Source of the DNA: Cytobacillus oceanisediminis 2691
GTDB lineage: Bacteria > Bacillota > Bacilli > Bacillales > Cytobacillaceae
DNA length: 64,000 nt
Assembly (NCBI RefSeq): GCF_000294775.2
Contig: NZ_CP015506.1
Span: forward strand, 3,757,501 to 3,821,500
Direction: 5' to 3'
The first letter of the stretch is position 1. Each line of letters starts with the position of its first letter. This document shows positions 9,196-19,111 of the stretch, in pieces. The translations under genes and the position numbers were made by a program. The notes below the pieces were generated by a model, which saw only the letters and a list, made by a program, of their open reading frames with translations, was not told where the DNA came from and made no database searches.

Positions 9196-10044
9196 TTATT
9201 CCAGGCCATTCAGCCAGCTGATGCCAAGTGTATTTTCTCCTGCATGGACGCCAATGGTAGCCCCCAAAGAATAGCATCCAAATTCAACTCCATTAAATTC
9301 TTCCTGGAGCTCCTTCTTCCATGCCTCCGCTTCTTCCGGATGCAAACCGTATAGGATGAATACTTCCTTCAGCAGTTTTCTCTCATGTGCACCCTTGAGC
9401 AGATTCACAATTTTGTCTTTTGCCTTTCTTTCGCTTCTGGCTTTCTCTTTTACGCTTAATTCCCCATCACGAACTGAAATGATCGGCTTTACATTTAGCA
9501 TGCTGCCCAGGAAAAACTGAACTCCGGACATCCTGCCGCTTCTATGAAGCTGTTCAAGACTCCCAATGAGGACATAGGTTTCTCCCGTATCGCGGAGTGC
9601 CTCAAGCCTGCGGATAATTTCTTTAATATCCAGTCCGGCTTCTGCCAATTCCATCCCCTTAAGGATTAATCTTGTTAAAGGGTATGATAATATCTTGGAG
9701 TCTATGCTGTATACTGGTATATCAACCAGCTGGGCGGCCTGTTCACTGGAAGAAACGGTCCCGCTGAGTTTTGCCGATACCAGCACTGCGATAATACAGT
9801 CATAGTCCTTCTGCAGATTTTCATATAACTCCTGAAAAGCACCAATGGATGGCTGGGAAGTTTTTGGAGGAGTATCAAGGGTTTTTAAGCTCGCATAAAG
9901 TTCTTCCGGTGTTAAATCAACTCCATCTGTATATTCTTTGCCATCCATAATGATGGTCATCGGAATCTGGTACATGTGAGGATGGTTCCTTAACTCGTTA
10001 TTTAAAAAAGCAGTGCTGTCTGTTACCCATGCAATTTTATCCAC
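9196..10044 (-). CDS. DegV-family fatty-acid-binding protein
   Basis: A 282-residue DegV/FakB-type protein that binds a fatty acid, and in characterised cases presents it to a fatty-acid kinase (FakA) for phosphorylation and membrane lipid synthesis. Typical motifs are the start IAWVTDSTAFL, TSQPSIGAF, the fatty-acid-binding region SAKLSGTVSSSEQAA, and GRMSGVQFFLGSMLNVKPI. The GTG start follows AAGGGGGCGG. Bacilli carry several DegV paralogues and I cannot tell which this is. It sits where B. subtilis has bsaA, and is followed by its own terminator. Confidence 0.9.
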   Translation of the reverse strand: MDKIAWVTDSTAFLNNELRNHPHMYQIPMTIIMDGKEYTDGVDLTPEELYASLKTLDTPPKTSQPSIGAFQELYENLQKDYDCIIAVLVSAKLSGTVSSSEQAAQLVDIPVYSIDSKILSYPLTRLILKGMELAEAGLDIKEIIRRLEALRDTGETYVLIGSLEQLHRSGRMSGVQFFLGSMLNVKPIISVRDGELSVKEKARSERKAKDKIVNLLKGAHERKLLKEVFILYGLHPEEAEAWKKELQEEFNGVEFGCYSLGATIGVHAGENTLGISWLNGLE

Positions 10045-10097
10045 TATAGCCGCCCCCTTTTAAGATATTTATACGTGTATGTATGTAATTAAGACTA

Positions 10098-10134
10098 TTT
10101 GAAAGGCTGGAAGTGAAAGATTTCTCTTCCAGCC
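10098..10134 (-). terminator. Terminator after the amidohydrolase gene
   Basis: GGCTGGAAG/CTTCCAGCC (9 perfect base pairs) is followed by TTTCAAAT on the - strand, just past the amidohydrolase stop. It ends the GNAT-amidohydrolase operon. Confidence 0.75.
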
Positions 10135-10141
10135 GCAGGTT

Positions 10142-10996
10142 CTATGGCAGAAAAGGCTTGATTTTAGGAAAAACCTTTATAGCGGTATTGTAAAATACAT
10201 CTTCATGATGCTCTTCAGGTATGAGTTCTTTTATAAATTCAATATAAGGACCCACTGGCGCAAGAGGCCAATCGGTTCCAAACAGCAATTTATCGTAAGA
10301 ATCTGCAAACACTAAAGCATGCCTCAGATGATCCAAAAATCTTCCTTTGCTGCGCTTCTTCAATTCTTTTTCTGTACCGACAATCAGGCCTGAAAGATCC
10401 GCATAGACATTTGGATTCTTGTATATGATTTCAGCTCCTGTCAAAGTCCATGGGTCTCCAAAATGAGCCATCATGAAATTAACATTCCGGTGTTTAACAG
10501 CAACCTCGTCAATAGCCAGCGGGTGAGAATACTTAAGCAATCCCCTTTCTGAATAAGTATCTCCTGTATGAAATACAACAGGAACTCCATATTTTGCAGC
10601 GAGTTCGTACACAGGTTCATAAACATCATCATAGGCGTAGAAAGGATAATATCCCAGGTAAGTCTTGATCCCTGCCACGTTCGGCTTTTGCAGATTATCC
10701 TCCAGCCTTTGAAGAGCTCCTTCATTGAGATCATATGGATTGATGCCAGCGCAGTAAACAACATTAGCCGGTATCTTATCATCCAGGTCAAGCCCCATAG
10801 GCGTTCTTGCTTCATAATCCGGAAAGCCCATATTTTCTGTTTCTGTAAGCCCCATTGCAATGCTCAAGACTACATTAGCTTTTTGGAACTCCTGCTGATG
10901 CCCATGGTATGAATAATCTACAAGTGAGAGTTCATTGGCAGTATGATGAAATGATTTAATATCAGAAAAATGAATATGTGCATCTATGACTTTCAT
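10142..10996 (-). CDS. Amidohydrolase-2 family metal-dependent hydrolase
   Basis: A 284-residue TIM-barrel hydrolase of the amidohydrolase-related (Amidohydro_2) family. Metal-ligand motifs are visible: DAHIHF at residues 5-10, VVFHTGDTY near 140, MMAHFGDPW near 175, and FGTDWPLAP near 245. Its substrate is unknown. The frame is open 26 codons upstream, but the ATG at 10996 has AAAGGAG at ideal distance and gives the family start. It lies only 10 bp after the big GNAT fusion gene, so the two form an operon. No signal peptide, so it is cytosolic. Confidence 0.85.
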   Translation of the reverse strand: MKVIDAHIHFSDIKSFHHTANELSLVDYSYHGHQQEFQKANVVLSIAMGLTETENMGFPDYEARTPMGLDLDDKIPANVVYCAGINPYDLNEGALQRLEDNLQKPNVAGIKTYLGYYPFYAYDDVYEPVYELAAKYGVPVVFHTGDTYSERGLLKYSHPLAIDEVAVKHRNVNFMMAHFGDPWTLTGAEIIYKNPNVYADLSGLIVGTEKELKKRSKGRFLDHLRHALVFADSYDKLLFGTDWPLAPVGPYIEFIKELIPEEHHEDVFYNTAIKVFPKIKPFLP

Positions 10997-11006
10997 AATT
11001 TCTCCT

Positions 11007-14000
11007 TTAGCAGAATTCCAGGTTGTGGAGTCTATTAAGCAGTCTGCCCTCGAAGCTTCTTTCATCAAATGCAATAAAGCCCGGTTTGGCCAATGGGCCT
11101 GCTTTTCGTTCCGAAATAACTTCGAATGCTTCTTTATTCATATATGCTCCAAGGAATTCATTATCTTTACTTCTCATTACATACATATTTTCAGGAGACA
11201 GGCAGCTGGAAATACGGGATCCATCAATTAGAACAAATGACTGCTCCTCAACTCCGGCCTGATATGCTGATTCTGCTCCTTTGTCACTTACTGTAAGAGT
11301 AAGATCCTTTAATGAGCTACCGGCTATAAATAAATCTGTAATCCATTTTTCATTTAACAGGTACTTCCCGCCTGCATTCTCCGCTTTTACCCAATGGGCA
11401 AGGAGCGGCACTCCCGGCAATAACGCGAAATACTGTGTATATTCAAGGCCTTTCCATATGGAGTGATGGACAACTTTAGTACGGATGGCCAATGCAGACC
11501 ATTCGTTTCCATACGAATCTTTAACACTGGTAAATTCAGCAGAAGATGACTCCTTCAATAGCGAGAACACACTCATTTGCGATGGCACAGTTTTCATGCC
11601 GCCAGTCCATGGGTTCCACCATCCTTTGGCAACCGGTTCGGGAAAGGATGAATCAAGCCACTCCCTCTCTTTATAGGTTAATGAGAATAAGCCAGGATAA
11701 AAATCCGGTGCACCTTTTAAACTAATGATGCCATTATCCATGATATAAACAGTCTTGCCGCCATGCTCTTCCGTAAGCATACGGACATTACCCCGGGGCA
11801 CAAGCAGAAGTTCCCTTACTTGCTTCTTTTCACTGTCAAGGGTAATTTCAGCATTTATAATAGATAGAGGTTCCGTATCCTTAATAGGAAAATTGGATTT
11901 GAACACACTTAATTCCTGTTCTTGACTGAAATTTGAGGTTTGTTTTTTATCTGTATTTAAATATAAATCAATAGTGCCATTAAGATAACTAGAACGATAT
12001 GTTTTAAGAGTGAATTCTGCTGTATCCTGTTCTTTTGCAACTGGATTTCCCCTATTGATAATTAGTGCTTTTTCTTGGTAAACATTTTTTTTATACTCTG
12101 TCCCGACACCTGCAAAATGCCGCATTTCTTCCCATGTCCGGAAAGCTCCTATTGATAAATAGCCAGGTGCCAATACTATCTGATCTCCCGATTCAATGCA
12201 GCCAGTTTCCTGCTGATAGTAAAATTGCCACCCATCAGGATTGGACTTCGCATTTTTCGGCCAGCAGAATCCAACCGGCTCGCCGTTATGATCGGCGAAA
12301 AACCAATTTTCGGTTATACCTGATAACTCCATGAACCCCAATTCTTTTATGTCAGAAAACTCGATTACTTCATTATCCAGGGGGAAATACGGCTTCTGCA
12401 TTTCATAATATAACGGCTGGCTGAAATACAGATTCTCATATTTTTCATCCCCTTCGTTTGTCAATTCAGCCCATATTTTAACAAGGCCTTCACCATATAG
12501 GGATGTAAACAATGATACAAGAATACCTGTAAATGCTTCAGACTTGAATACCAATTTGAAAGTGATTGCCGTGTCATCTGTAAACCACTCAGCTGCCGCC
12601 GGCTTTGCCTTTGAAAATTCAGCTGAAAAGGGTTTCCCAAGTTTAGGAGCAAAAAACGCGAAAGGCTGGTTAACACTTTCGTTCCTGCCAGCCGTTATTT
12701 TATAATCCAATTTACGGATATTCACCTGGCAGATTCCATTGCAGATATGCCAATAATCCTTTGACTCTCCCCCGAACTTTTGACCGAAGCTTTTAATGGG
12801 GATGCCCATTGAGCTGCATGAAAAAGCGAGGTCGTCTCCATTCTCCTTTGTTGCCAATATTGCCATTTCCGGCTGATAAAAGCCATATTTTTTAACAATG
12901 AAAGGCACCTTCAGCAATTTACGCCCTTTTTTGTGAAGCTCTATTCTAAAGTCCCGCTCTTCTAATTCGACAAGATCACTTACAGGAAATGAAAGGTGAA
13001 ATACGGCGTCTTCTTCAAGGTTGTTCTCAACCTCAATTTCCAATTCAGCTTCCTGATTTATAAACCTGAGATTCCCTTTAGAACCGCCTGTAATTTTGGC
13101 TGGCTGCTTAGGCAGCAGACCAAGGCGCAATTCACACTCCTCACCATTTACCCACACCTTAACTTCTAATGAAGGATGCGTTTTCCAGATACTAGGCTCT
13201 TCCCCTTCATGCACTATGAATTGTCCGGTAATTACCGCGTCACTCTCGGCCATCAGGTCATGTTCGAAAACAGCTTCGACTCTTCCCTGGTTACTGCCTT
13301 CAGCCTTAAAAGAAACAGGAACTCCCGTCTTATTGATGAGTTTGAGCTGGAAATTTTGGATTTCATTTTCGATTACTTCATGATGATCCATGGATAGTTC
13401 TAGAAGGTAATCATCCGTTTCTATTAAACTGATTCCTCTGCCCGTTCTTTCAAACCTGACTCTCGCAGACACTTCCCCGCTCTCCCATAAATACTCGTAA
13501 AATGTAAAGCCGCTTTCTTTGATTCCATCTGGCTTCACGTCAATTTCTCTCATGCTGCTGCTATACCAATCAAGCTTTTCGAAGGCAGGTTTCAAAAGCT
13601 GTGTCTGATGAACAGCCGGAATAAAATTCATTAAGTGTGTTGTATCATCTCTGTCTTCCCAGAAGAAACCGCATTTTTTGTAAAGCGGGACAGCTTTCAC
13701 ATTTCCTGGCCATGTATACAAGTCAAGGCGCGGCCAGCCCAATTCAATTGTTTTTTGCAGCGCTTTCAGCACAAGCATCTTTCCTATTTTCCGTCCATGG
13801 TAATCCGGCCTTACATTTAAAAGAGGGATGTATAGGGATCCCGTATCTTCTTTATATTCCGATAACCCGCAATAGCCTACGACCTCTTCACCATCCAGCG
13901 CTAAGTATAAAGTAATATTGCCATTATTCGCTTCCTTCGTTTTTACTTGTTCTTCAGTCATTACACTGGTATCTCCGCCCCAGCTGTCTCTGCTCAAGTT

Positions 14001-14075
14001 CCACATTTTTGCTATTCCTGCCGCAAAGCCCTCATGATACTCTGCAATGACTATTTTGTCTGTACTTTGAATCAT
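11007..14075 (-). CDS. GNAT acetyltransferase fused to a large unknown C-terminal region
   Basis: A 1022-residue cytosolic protein. Residues 8-150 form a GNAT fold with the acetyl-CoA loop RPDYHGRKIGKM near 89-100 and the late motif PLYKKCGFFW. The remaining 850 residues are rich in beta-strand patterns and aromatic residues with no helix-turn-helix or membrane segment; the last 350 (for example SFPEPVAKGWWNPWTGGMK) look like a sugar-mutarotase-like beta-sandwich, which is a guess. The start follows AGGAGGACAAAGGT. It heads a two-gene operon with an amidohydrolase, suggesting a paired acylation/deacylation or processing of one small molecule. Most GNAT enzymes have 140-200 residues, so this is an unusual fusion. 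Confidence 0.75.
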   Translation of the reverse strand: MIQSTDKIVIAEYHEGFAAGIAKMWNLSRDSWGGDTSVMTEEQVKTKEANNGNITLYLALDGEEVVGYCGLSEYKEDTGSLYIPLLNVRPDYHGRKIGKMLVLKALQKTIELGWPRLDLYTWPGNVKAVPLYKKCGFFWEDRDDTTHLMNFIPAVHQTQLLKPAFEKLDWYSSSMREIDVKPDGIKESGFTFYEYLWESGEVSARVRFERTGRGISLIETDDYLLELSMDHHEVIENEIQNFQLKLINKTGVPVSFKAEGSNQGRVEAVFEHDLMAESDAVITGQFIVHEGEEPSIWKTHPSLEVKVWVNGEECELRLGLLPKQPAKITGGSKGNLRFINQEAELEIEVENNLEEDAVFHLSFPVSDLVELEERDFRIELHKKGRKLLKVPFIVKKYGFYQPEMAILATKENGDDLAFSCSSMGIPIKSFGQKFGGESKDYWHICNGICQVNIRKLDYKITAGRNESVNQPFAFFAPKLGKPFSAEFSKAKPAAAEWFTDDTAITFKLVFKSEAFTGILVSLFTSLYGEGLVKIWAELTNEGDEKYENLYFSQPLYYEMQKPYFPLDNEVIEFSDIKELGFMELSGITENWFFADHNGEPVGFCWPKNAKSNPDGWQFYYQQETGCIESGDQIVLAPGYLSIGAFRTWEEMRHFAGVGTEYKKNVYQEKALIINRGNPVAKEQDTAEFTLKTYRSSYLNGTIDLYLNTDKKQTSNFSQEQELSVFKSNFPIKDTEPLSIINAEITLDSEKKQVRELLLVPRGNVRMLTEEHGGKTVYIMDNGIISLKGAPDFYPGLFSLTYKEREWLDSSFPEPVAKGWWNPWTGGMKTVPSQMSVFSLLKESSSAEFTSVKDSYGNEWSALAIRTKVVHHSIWKGLEYTQYFALLPGVPLLAHWVKAENAGGKYLLNEKWITDLFIAGSSLKDLTLTVSDKGAESAYQAGVEEQSFVLIDGSRISSCLSPENMYVMRSKDNEFLGAYMNKEAFEVISERKAGPLAKPGFIAFDERSFEGRLLNRLHNLEFC

Positions 14076-14091
14076 ACCTTTGTCCTCCTGA

Positions 14092-14151
14092 CTAGGTTAC
14101 GTCTTGTCTACCCTTCTCAATTCCTTTTCCTTCAATGATAACCAAAACCAT
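14092..14151 (-). CDS. Possible 19-residue leader peptide
   Basis: A short frame just upstream of the GNAT fusion gene with an excellent ribosome site (AAAAGGAGGAGAGGCAAATG). Its stop (TAG) lies two bases before the AGGAGG of the big gene, an arrangement seen for leader peptides and translational coupling. The product is charged with no runs of one amino acid that would suggest attenuation. I infer expression from the ribosome site only. Confidence 0.4.
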   Translation of the reverse strand: MVLVIIEGKGIEKGRQDVT

Positions 14152-14263
14152 TTGCCTCTCCTCCTTTTGATATTATTCGGAATGTTTTTCCATTCCTTCT
14201 TAATCGTATTATCAGAGTAAATGATTGTAAATATAATTTTGAATTTTCCGTATAAATTCCATA

Positions 14264-14299
14264 CGAAAAAAGCGCCTTGCTATTTTCGGCAAGACGCAT
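14264..14299 (-). terminator. Terminator after the fhs operon
   Basis: GCGTCTTGCC/GCAAGGCGC arms (one G-T pair) are followed by six T on the - strand, ending the transcript of fhs and the 176-residue gene. Confidence 0.75.
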
Positions 14300-14304
14300 T
14301 CATA

Positions 14305-14835
14305 TTAAATATAGACTTTTCTTAAAGCTTTCATCGAAGCGGTCATATAAGTGATCATTTCATTCAGATCATCTATCTGTTCTTCATGAATAAGCCGGTT
14401 AAAAGAAATGACGGTTTCTGTTTCAGCCAAGGCCTTCATATTTTCAGGGTTGTATTTTACAGTCTGTTCGACCTTCCGTCCGCTGCCCCAGATATGACGC
14501 AGAACTTCACGGATTTGCAGAAATGCTTTTGAATCTTGTGGATGCTTAATTGTAAATTTTACATTAATCCGGCAGCCTGCCAGCTTCTCAGATTTCCCTT
14601 GAGGCAATAGCTCAGCTGCGAGATTATCCAATCCCGCTTCCATTGTAAAGGTACAGAAAATCTCTGCCAGCCCTTTTGCAATGTCTGTGAAAGTAATGTC
14701 ATACCTCCGGCTCATTTTAGCTGAGTTTAATATGTCATTTCGATCAACGATTCTTATTTCACCGTCCAGATCCCGGTCATAGAATCCGCCTTCCATTACA
14801 ACCTTCATATTCTCAAAGGCCGTTGGGTCAAACAT
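14305..14835 (-). CDS. Conserved-looking hypothetical protein, 176 residues
   Basis: I do not recognise the family. The product is soluble, mildly basic, with a helical C-terminus (EEQIDDLNEMITYMTASMK) and a middle part of alternating strands. The start (MFDPTAFENMKVV) has AAGGGGGAA upstream. It begins 15 bp after the fhs stop and shares its terminator, so it is co-transcribed with fhs; a link to C1 metabolism is only an inference from position. Confidence 0.7.
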   Translation of the reverse strand: MFDPTAFENMKVVMEGGFYDRDLDGEIRIVDRNDILNSAKMSRRYDITFTDIAKGLAEIFCTFTMEAGLDNLAAELLPQGKSEKLAGCRINVKFTIKHPQDSKAFLQIREVLRHIWGSGRKVEQTVKYNPENMKALAETETVISFNRLIHEEQIDDLNEMITYMTASMKALRKVYI

Positions 14836-14849
14836 GGGCTAATTCCCCC

Positions 14850-16538
14850 TTAAAATAGGCCGACAGCATTCCCATCTTCATCTACATCCATGTTCATGGC
14901 TGCAGGGGCTTTAGGCAATCCAGGCATAGTCATCACATCACCGGTGAGTGCTACAATGAATCCTGCACCAATAGATGGCTTCAGCTCGCGTATAGTAATG
15001 GTAAAATCTGATGGCCTTCCAAGCTTTGAAGGATCATCAGATAATGAATATTGTGTTTTAGCCATACAAACCGGCAGGACGCCCCAGCCAAAGCTTTCAA
15101 AGTCTTTTATCTGCTTTTTGGCTTTAGTTGAGTATTCCACTTTGCTTGCGCCATAAACCGTCTGGGCTACTGTTAGAATTTTCTCCTCAAGAGGCAAAGA
15201 TAAATCATATAGGTGGCTGAAATTCGCTGCTTTTTCATCCAAAATTCCCAGGAGCTTCTCGGCCAGCTCAATTCCTCCCTGCCCGCCTTTTTCCCAAACC
15301 TCTGTCAGCGCCACTGGCATGCCGGCCTCACTGCAAAGTTCTGTAAGGACCTCTATTTCATTCTCGCTATCGGAAATAAACCGGTTAATAGCCACTACAT
15401 ACGGAAGGCCAAAACTTTCAATTGTTTCAATATGCTTTTTTAAATTAGCAAAGCCTTTAGTGAGTGCTTCAGTATCTTCTTTGCCCAATTCTGCTTTTGA
15501 CAAGCCGCCATGCATTTTTAGAGCACGGATTGTAGCTACAATCACCACTGCTTCAGGGTCAATGCCCTCTGTTCTGGCTTTAATATTTAAAAACTTTTCT
15601 GCACCAAGATCCGCGCCAAAACCGGCTTCTGTCACTACATAGTCAGCCAGCTTGGAGGCAGCGGCAGTTGCAATCACACTGTTGCATCCATGAGCAATAT
15701 TGGCAAACGGGCCGCCATGAACCAATGCCGGTGTATGTTCAATTGTCTGCACCAGATTAGGTTTGACTGCTTCTTTAAGAAGCAAGGTAAGAGCTCCTTC
15801 CACTCCAAGATCGGCTACTGTTACCGGCTGTTTATCATAATTGTATGCTATCACCATTTTCCCCAGTCTTTCCTTCAAGTTCTGAAGGTCGGAGGCAAGG
15901 CATAGGACGGCCATAATTTCTGAAGCCACAGTGATATCAAATCCATCTTCTCTCGGAACACCTTGTACAGGCCCTCCAAGGCCAATGACTATTTTTCTTA
16001 ATGCACGGTCGTTCAAATCCAGGGCACGCTTCCATACTATCCTTCTCTGGTCAATATTTAACAGATTCCCCTGCTGGAGGTGATTATCAATCAGGGCAGC
16101 CAATGCATTATTGGCTGTAGTGATTGCGTGAAGATCACCGGTAAAATGCAGATTGATGTCTTCCATCGGCAGAACCTGCGAATACCCTCCGCCGGTTGCT
16201 CCGCCCTTGATTCCCATAGTTGGCCCAAGAGAAGGTTCCCTCATCGCGACCATAGCTTTTTTGCCAAGTCTGTTGAAAGCATCGGCAAGACCGACTGTTA
16301 CTGTGGATTTTCCTTCTCCTGCAGGTGTCGGATTAATGGAGGTGACAAGAATTATTTTTCCGCTTTCTTTCGTACTTAATTTCTTTAAGGTATCAGCGGA
16401 TAATTTTGCTTTATACTTGCCGAAAAGCTCCAGATCATCCTCTAAGAGCCCGATTTTTTCAGCTATTTCCGCAATAGGCTTCATTGCAGATGCCTGGGCA
16501 ATTTCAATGTCTGATTTTACAATCGGTTTCACATTCAT
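14850..16538 (-). CDS. fhs: Formate-tetrahydrofolate ligase
   Basis: It makes 10-formyl-tetrahydrofolate from formate, ATP and tetrahydrofolate, feeding purine synthesis and initiator-tRNA formylation. At 562 residues it has the family length. The ATP-binding loop [14 protein letters not shown], the [19 protein letters not shown] motif and the C-terminal [20 protein letters not shown] signature are clear. The frame is open 60 codons further upstream, but that stretch runs into the promoter region and the ATG at 16538 follows AGGGGG with the normal N-terminus [15 protein letters not shown]. It is divergent from metA. Confidence 0.97.
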   Translation of the reverse strand: MNVKPIVKSDIEIAQASAMKPIAEIAEKIGLLEDDLELFGKYKAKLSADTLKKLSTKESGKIILVTSINPTPAGEGKSTVTVGLADAFNRLGKKAMVAMREPSLGPTMGIKGGATGGGYSQVLPMEDINLHFTGDLHAITTANNALAALIDNHLQQGNLLNIDQRRIVWKRALDLNDRALRKIVIGLGGPVQGVPREDGFDITVASEIMAVLCLASDLQNLKERLGKMVIAYNYDKQPVTVADLGVEGALTLLLKEAVKPNLVQTIEHTPALVHGGPFANIAHGCNSVIATAAASKLADYVVTEAGFGADLGAEKFLNIKARTEGIDPEAVVIVATIRALKMHGGLSKAELGKEDTEALTKGFANLKKHIETIESFGLPYVVAINRFISDSENEIEVLTELCSEAGMPVALTEVWEKGGQGGIELAEKLLGILDEKAANFSHLYDLSLPLEEKILTVAQTVYGASKVEYSTKAKKQIKDFESFGWGVLPVCMAKTQYSLSDDPSKLGRPSDFTITIRELKPSIGAGFIVALTGDVMTMPGLPKAPAAMNMDVDEDGNAVGLF

Positions 16539-16718
16539 TTTTATCCCCCTAGAATCCAATATGTATAGGTTCCTTACAGCTATATTGTACCATCCCCGAA
16601 TCGAAATATTGTCATTTACTTTTGATATTTTCGCATTTTCACACAGTGAAGCATTGATACAATTTCGAATCGTCTTTATAATAAGTTTAATTGAATTTTT
16701 GCACAGGGAGATGATCAC
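16539..16718. promoter_or_regulatory. Divergent fhs-metA promoter region
   Basis: This 180-bp gap must hold both promoters. It is AT-rich. I found no S-box or other methionine-responsive riboswitch, unlike many Bacillus methionine genes; the space before metA is too short for one plus a terminator. Confidence 0.45.
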
Positions 16719-17627
16719 TTGCCAATAAAAATTCCTAAGCTGCTTCCTGCAAGGGAGATCTTAGAGGAAGAAAATATATTTATCATGGATGAGGATCGTG
16801 CCAAACAGCAGGATATTCGCCCATTAAATATCCTCATCCTGAATTTGATGCCTGAAAAAGAAAAAACCGAAGCACACCTTTTAAGACTCCTTGGAAATAC
16901 GCCTTTACAGGTGAACATCTCGTTTTTAAAAACTGCCACACATCAATCAAAAAATACCAGTCCTATGCATCTCGAACAATTCTATACTACGTTTGAGCAA
17001 GTCCGAAACCGCAAATTTGACGGGATGATCATAACTGGAGCACCTGTAGAGCTTCTCGACTTTAAAGAAGTGGACTATTGGGAGGAACTAACCGTAATTA
17101 TGGAGTGGACGAAAACGAATGTTACTTCCACCCTGCATATATGCTGGGGAGCACAGGCAGCGTTATTCTATCACTTTGGAATTGGAAAATATGAGCTGCC
17201 TGAAAAGTGCTCAGGCGTTTACCTTCATGAAGTCCATGACAGAAGCGAGAAATTATTGAGAGGATTCGATGACATCTACTTTGCTCCGCATTCGCGCCAT
17301 ACTGATGTTTATACAGAGCAATTGCTGAAACACCCGGAAGTCAAGCTCCTGTCATCATCTGAGGAAGCGGGTCCTTTCATCATGAGTGCCAACGGCGGAA
17401 GACAAATCATGGTAACAGGACACCTGGAATATGAAGCAGGCACACTTGCGGAAGAATACACAAGAGACAGAACCAGAGGCCTGCAGGTCCCCATGCCAAA
17501 ACACTATTTCCCGAATAATGATCCCGGCAGAACCCCCCATAATAAATGGCGGTCACATGCCCATTTAATGTTTTCCAACTGGCTGAACTACTATGTTTAC
17601 CAGGAAACTCCTTATGATTGGGATTAA
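16719..17627 (+). CDS. metA: Homoserine O-acetyltransferase (MetA type)
   Basis: The first committed step of methionine synthesis. The 302-residue protein has the nucleophile Cys142 (HICWGAQ) and the catalytic histidine motif FAPHSRHTD. Residue 111 is Glu ([10 protein letters not shown]). In this family Glu111 selects acetyl-CoA and Gly111 selects succinyl-CoA, so I infer an acetyltransferase despite the common name homoserine O-succinyltransferase. The start is TTG ([10 protein letters not shown]) after CAGGGAG. It is divergent from fhs and ends at a strong two-way terminator shared with the AIM24 gene. Confidence 0.94.
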   Translation: MPIKIPKLLPAREILEEENIFIMDEDRAKQQDIRPLNILILNLMPEKEKTEAHLLRLLGNTPLQVNISFLKTATHQSKNTSPMHLEQFYTTFEQVRNRKFDGMIITGAPVELLDFKEVDYWEELTVIMEWTKTNVTSTLHICWGAQAALFYHFGIGKYELPEKCSGVYLHEVHDRSEKLLRGFDDIYFAPHSRHTDVYTEQLLKHPEVKLLSSSEEAGPFIMSANGGRQIMVTGHLEYEAGTLAEEYTRDRTRGLQVPMPKHYFPNNDPGRTPHNKWRSHAHLMFSNWLNYYVYQETPYDWD

Positions 17628-17665
17628 TAGTGCAGTGAACGGATAACTTAGTTTGCAGCAAAGCA

Positions 17666-17717
17666 TAAAAAAAGCCGGTATTTGAGAGGTTTGCCCCTCT
17701 CAAATACCGGCTTTTCC
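17666..17717. terminator. Strong bidirectional terminator
   Basis: Eighteen matching bases on each arm (beginning AAGCCGGTATTTG) around a 6-nt loop, with A-run before and TTTT after. It separates the convergent metA and AIM24 genes. Confidence 0.85.
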
Positions 17718-18410
17718 TTATGATTGCTGAGCATAATACACTTCTTCAAATGGCTGAACTACTACAAAGCCGTTGCCTGAAAACTTCATTTGGATCGACT
17801 CTCCGCTTCCTCTTCCAAGGAACGTTTTAAATGAGATATCTGTCACAAATTCCGGCTGCAGTGTACCTGACCATGCAACTGTCGCATTTGGATCTGTATA
17901 CACCGGATTATCAGGAGTAACCAAGAGTGTCAGCGGCTCATAGTGAGAAGTGATAGCCACCATTCCTGTTCCTTCTAAACGAACGTTGAACAAACCTCCT
18001 GCAAGCATGCCTGCCATCCTCTTCATTAACTTAATGTCCCAGCTGATAGAAGGCTCGAATGCAAGCAGATCATTCCCATTTACAAAGATGGCATCTCCAT
18101 CGAGATTCAGAATTGAAATTTTCTTTCCTTGGTCTGCAAGGTACAGCTTTCCGTTGCCCGTAGCTTTCATTAAAGCTGCCCCTTCTCCAGTAAGTGCCTT
18201 TTTAAACATTTTTCCTAAGCCATGCTCGAGTATCCCCTCGCGTTCAAACTTAATTTGGCCGCGGTAGGAAACCATCCCGCCTGCTTTAGCCCAAACCTGG
18301 CTGGTTAAATTAATTTCGAGCATCCTTGGTGTTTCAAGTTCAAATAATCCTTCTCCTTTATCCTGCTGTTTTGTCTGCTTTACAAACTCTTCAATTGAAT
18401 ATCTGCTCAT
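17718..18410 (-). CDS. AIM24 family protein
   Basis: A 230-residue protein of the AIM24/TRAP-like family, which forms a double beta-barrel. Features are the glycine-rich central part (GEGAALMKATGNGKLYLAD) and the C-terminal region GRGSGESIQMKFSGNGFVVVQP, typical of the family. Bacterial function is not settled. Its ATG overlaps the stop of the upstream methyltransferase (ATGA), so the two are coupled. No signal peptide or membrane segment. Confidence 0.88.
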   Translation of the reverse strand: MSRYSIEEFVKQTKQQDKGEGLFELETPRMLEINLTSQVWAKAGGMVSYRGQIKFEREGILEHGLGKMFKKALTGEGAALMKATGNGKLYLADQGKKISILNLDGDAIFVNGNDLLAFEPSISWDIKLMKRMAGMLAGGLFNVRLEGTGMVAITSHYEPLTLLVTPDNPVYTDPNATVAWSGTLQPEFVTDISFKTFLGRGSGESIQMKFSGNGFVVVQPFEEVYYAQQS

Positions 18411-19111
18411 TCTCTTCCCATCCCTTCATTTTTCCTGTTTTCAAGCATAAAGATCCACATAAAAGATAATGATTGCTTTAGCTCATCCGTCAGCGAGCCT
18501 TTTGAAAGCTGGTCTGATGCTTTTTTATAAACACCAAGTTCATCAATCTTTGACCATCCGTTTTCTTTTGCAAGCCGTTCAAACTCCCACGGCATCATGG
18601 TATTGCAGATAACTTTTTCCTTATAAAGCCTGCGGTAGCTGTTAGCCCTGGGTGCAGCTGTTGGACCAAGAATGCCTATACATGCCCTTCCGCCCGGCTT
18701 AACAGTTCGCCGAATTTCTTTTAATACATCCAGCGGGCTCTCTGTCCATTCCAGTGAATTGATGGCAAGGACCGCATCAAGTGCATTCTCTTCAAGGGTA
18801 AGATCTGAAATGTCTTCTTTCTTAAATACCGCACCTGTTTTTTCGTTCAATTTTTCTGCTTTATGTATCATCTCTTCAGAGACATCAATCCCGATAACTT
18901 TATAGCCAGCCAAAGCAAGTTTATATGAACCATACCCATCACCGCATCCAAGGTCACATACGGCAGATCCCTTTTTGACATGCTTTTCGAAGAAGGAGAT
19001 GATATCCTTTCGGCTCCCTTCCTCCCACATTGCTGCACTCTTTGCATTCCATGATTCCGAATTTTCATCCCAAAGCCTCTCTGCTTCTGCAGACCAGTTA
19101 AAAGTGCTCAT
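18407..19111 (-). CDS. Class I SAM-dependent methyltransferase
   Basis: A 234-residue methyltransferase with the SAM motif AVCDLGCGDGYGSYKLA, the acidic motif VIGIDVSEEMI and the post-motif LDAVLAINSLEW, followed by IRRTVKPGGRACIGI. This is the Methyltransf_11 pattern; the substrate is unknown. The reading frame starts 16 codons earlier, but the second ATG of the ATGATG pair (19111) is at the right distance from GGGGGG. It is the first gene of a two-gene unit with AIM24. Confidence 0.85.
   Translation of the reverse strand: MSTFNWSAEAERLWDENSESWNAKSAAMWEEGSRKDIISFFEKHVKKGSAVCDLGCGDGYGSYKLALAGYKVIGIDVSEEMIHKAEKLNEKTGAVFKKEDISDLTLEENALDAVLAINSLEWTESPLDVLKEIRRTVKPGGRACIGILGPTAAPRANSYRRLYKEKVICNTMMPWEFERLAKENGWSKIDELGVYKKASDQLSKGSLTDELKQSLSFMWIFMLENRKNEGMGRE

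Noticed and set aside
16539..16718. S-box (SAM) riboswitch for metA
   Set aside because: The gap is too short and lacks the conserved SAM-I core and terminator.
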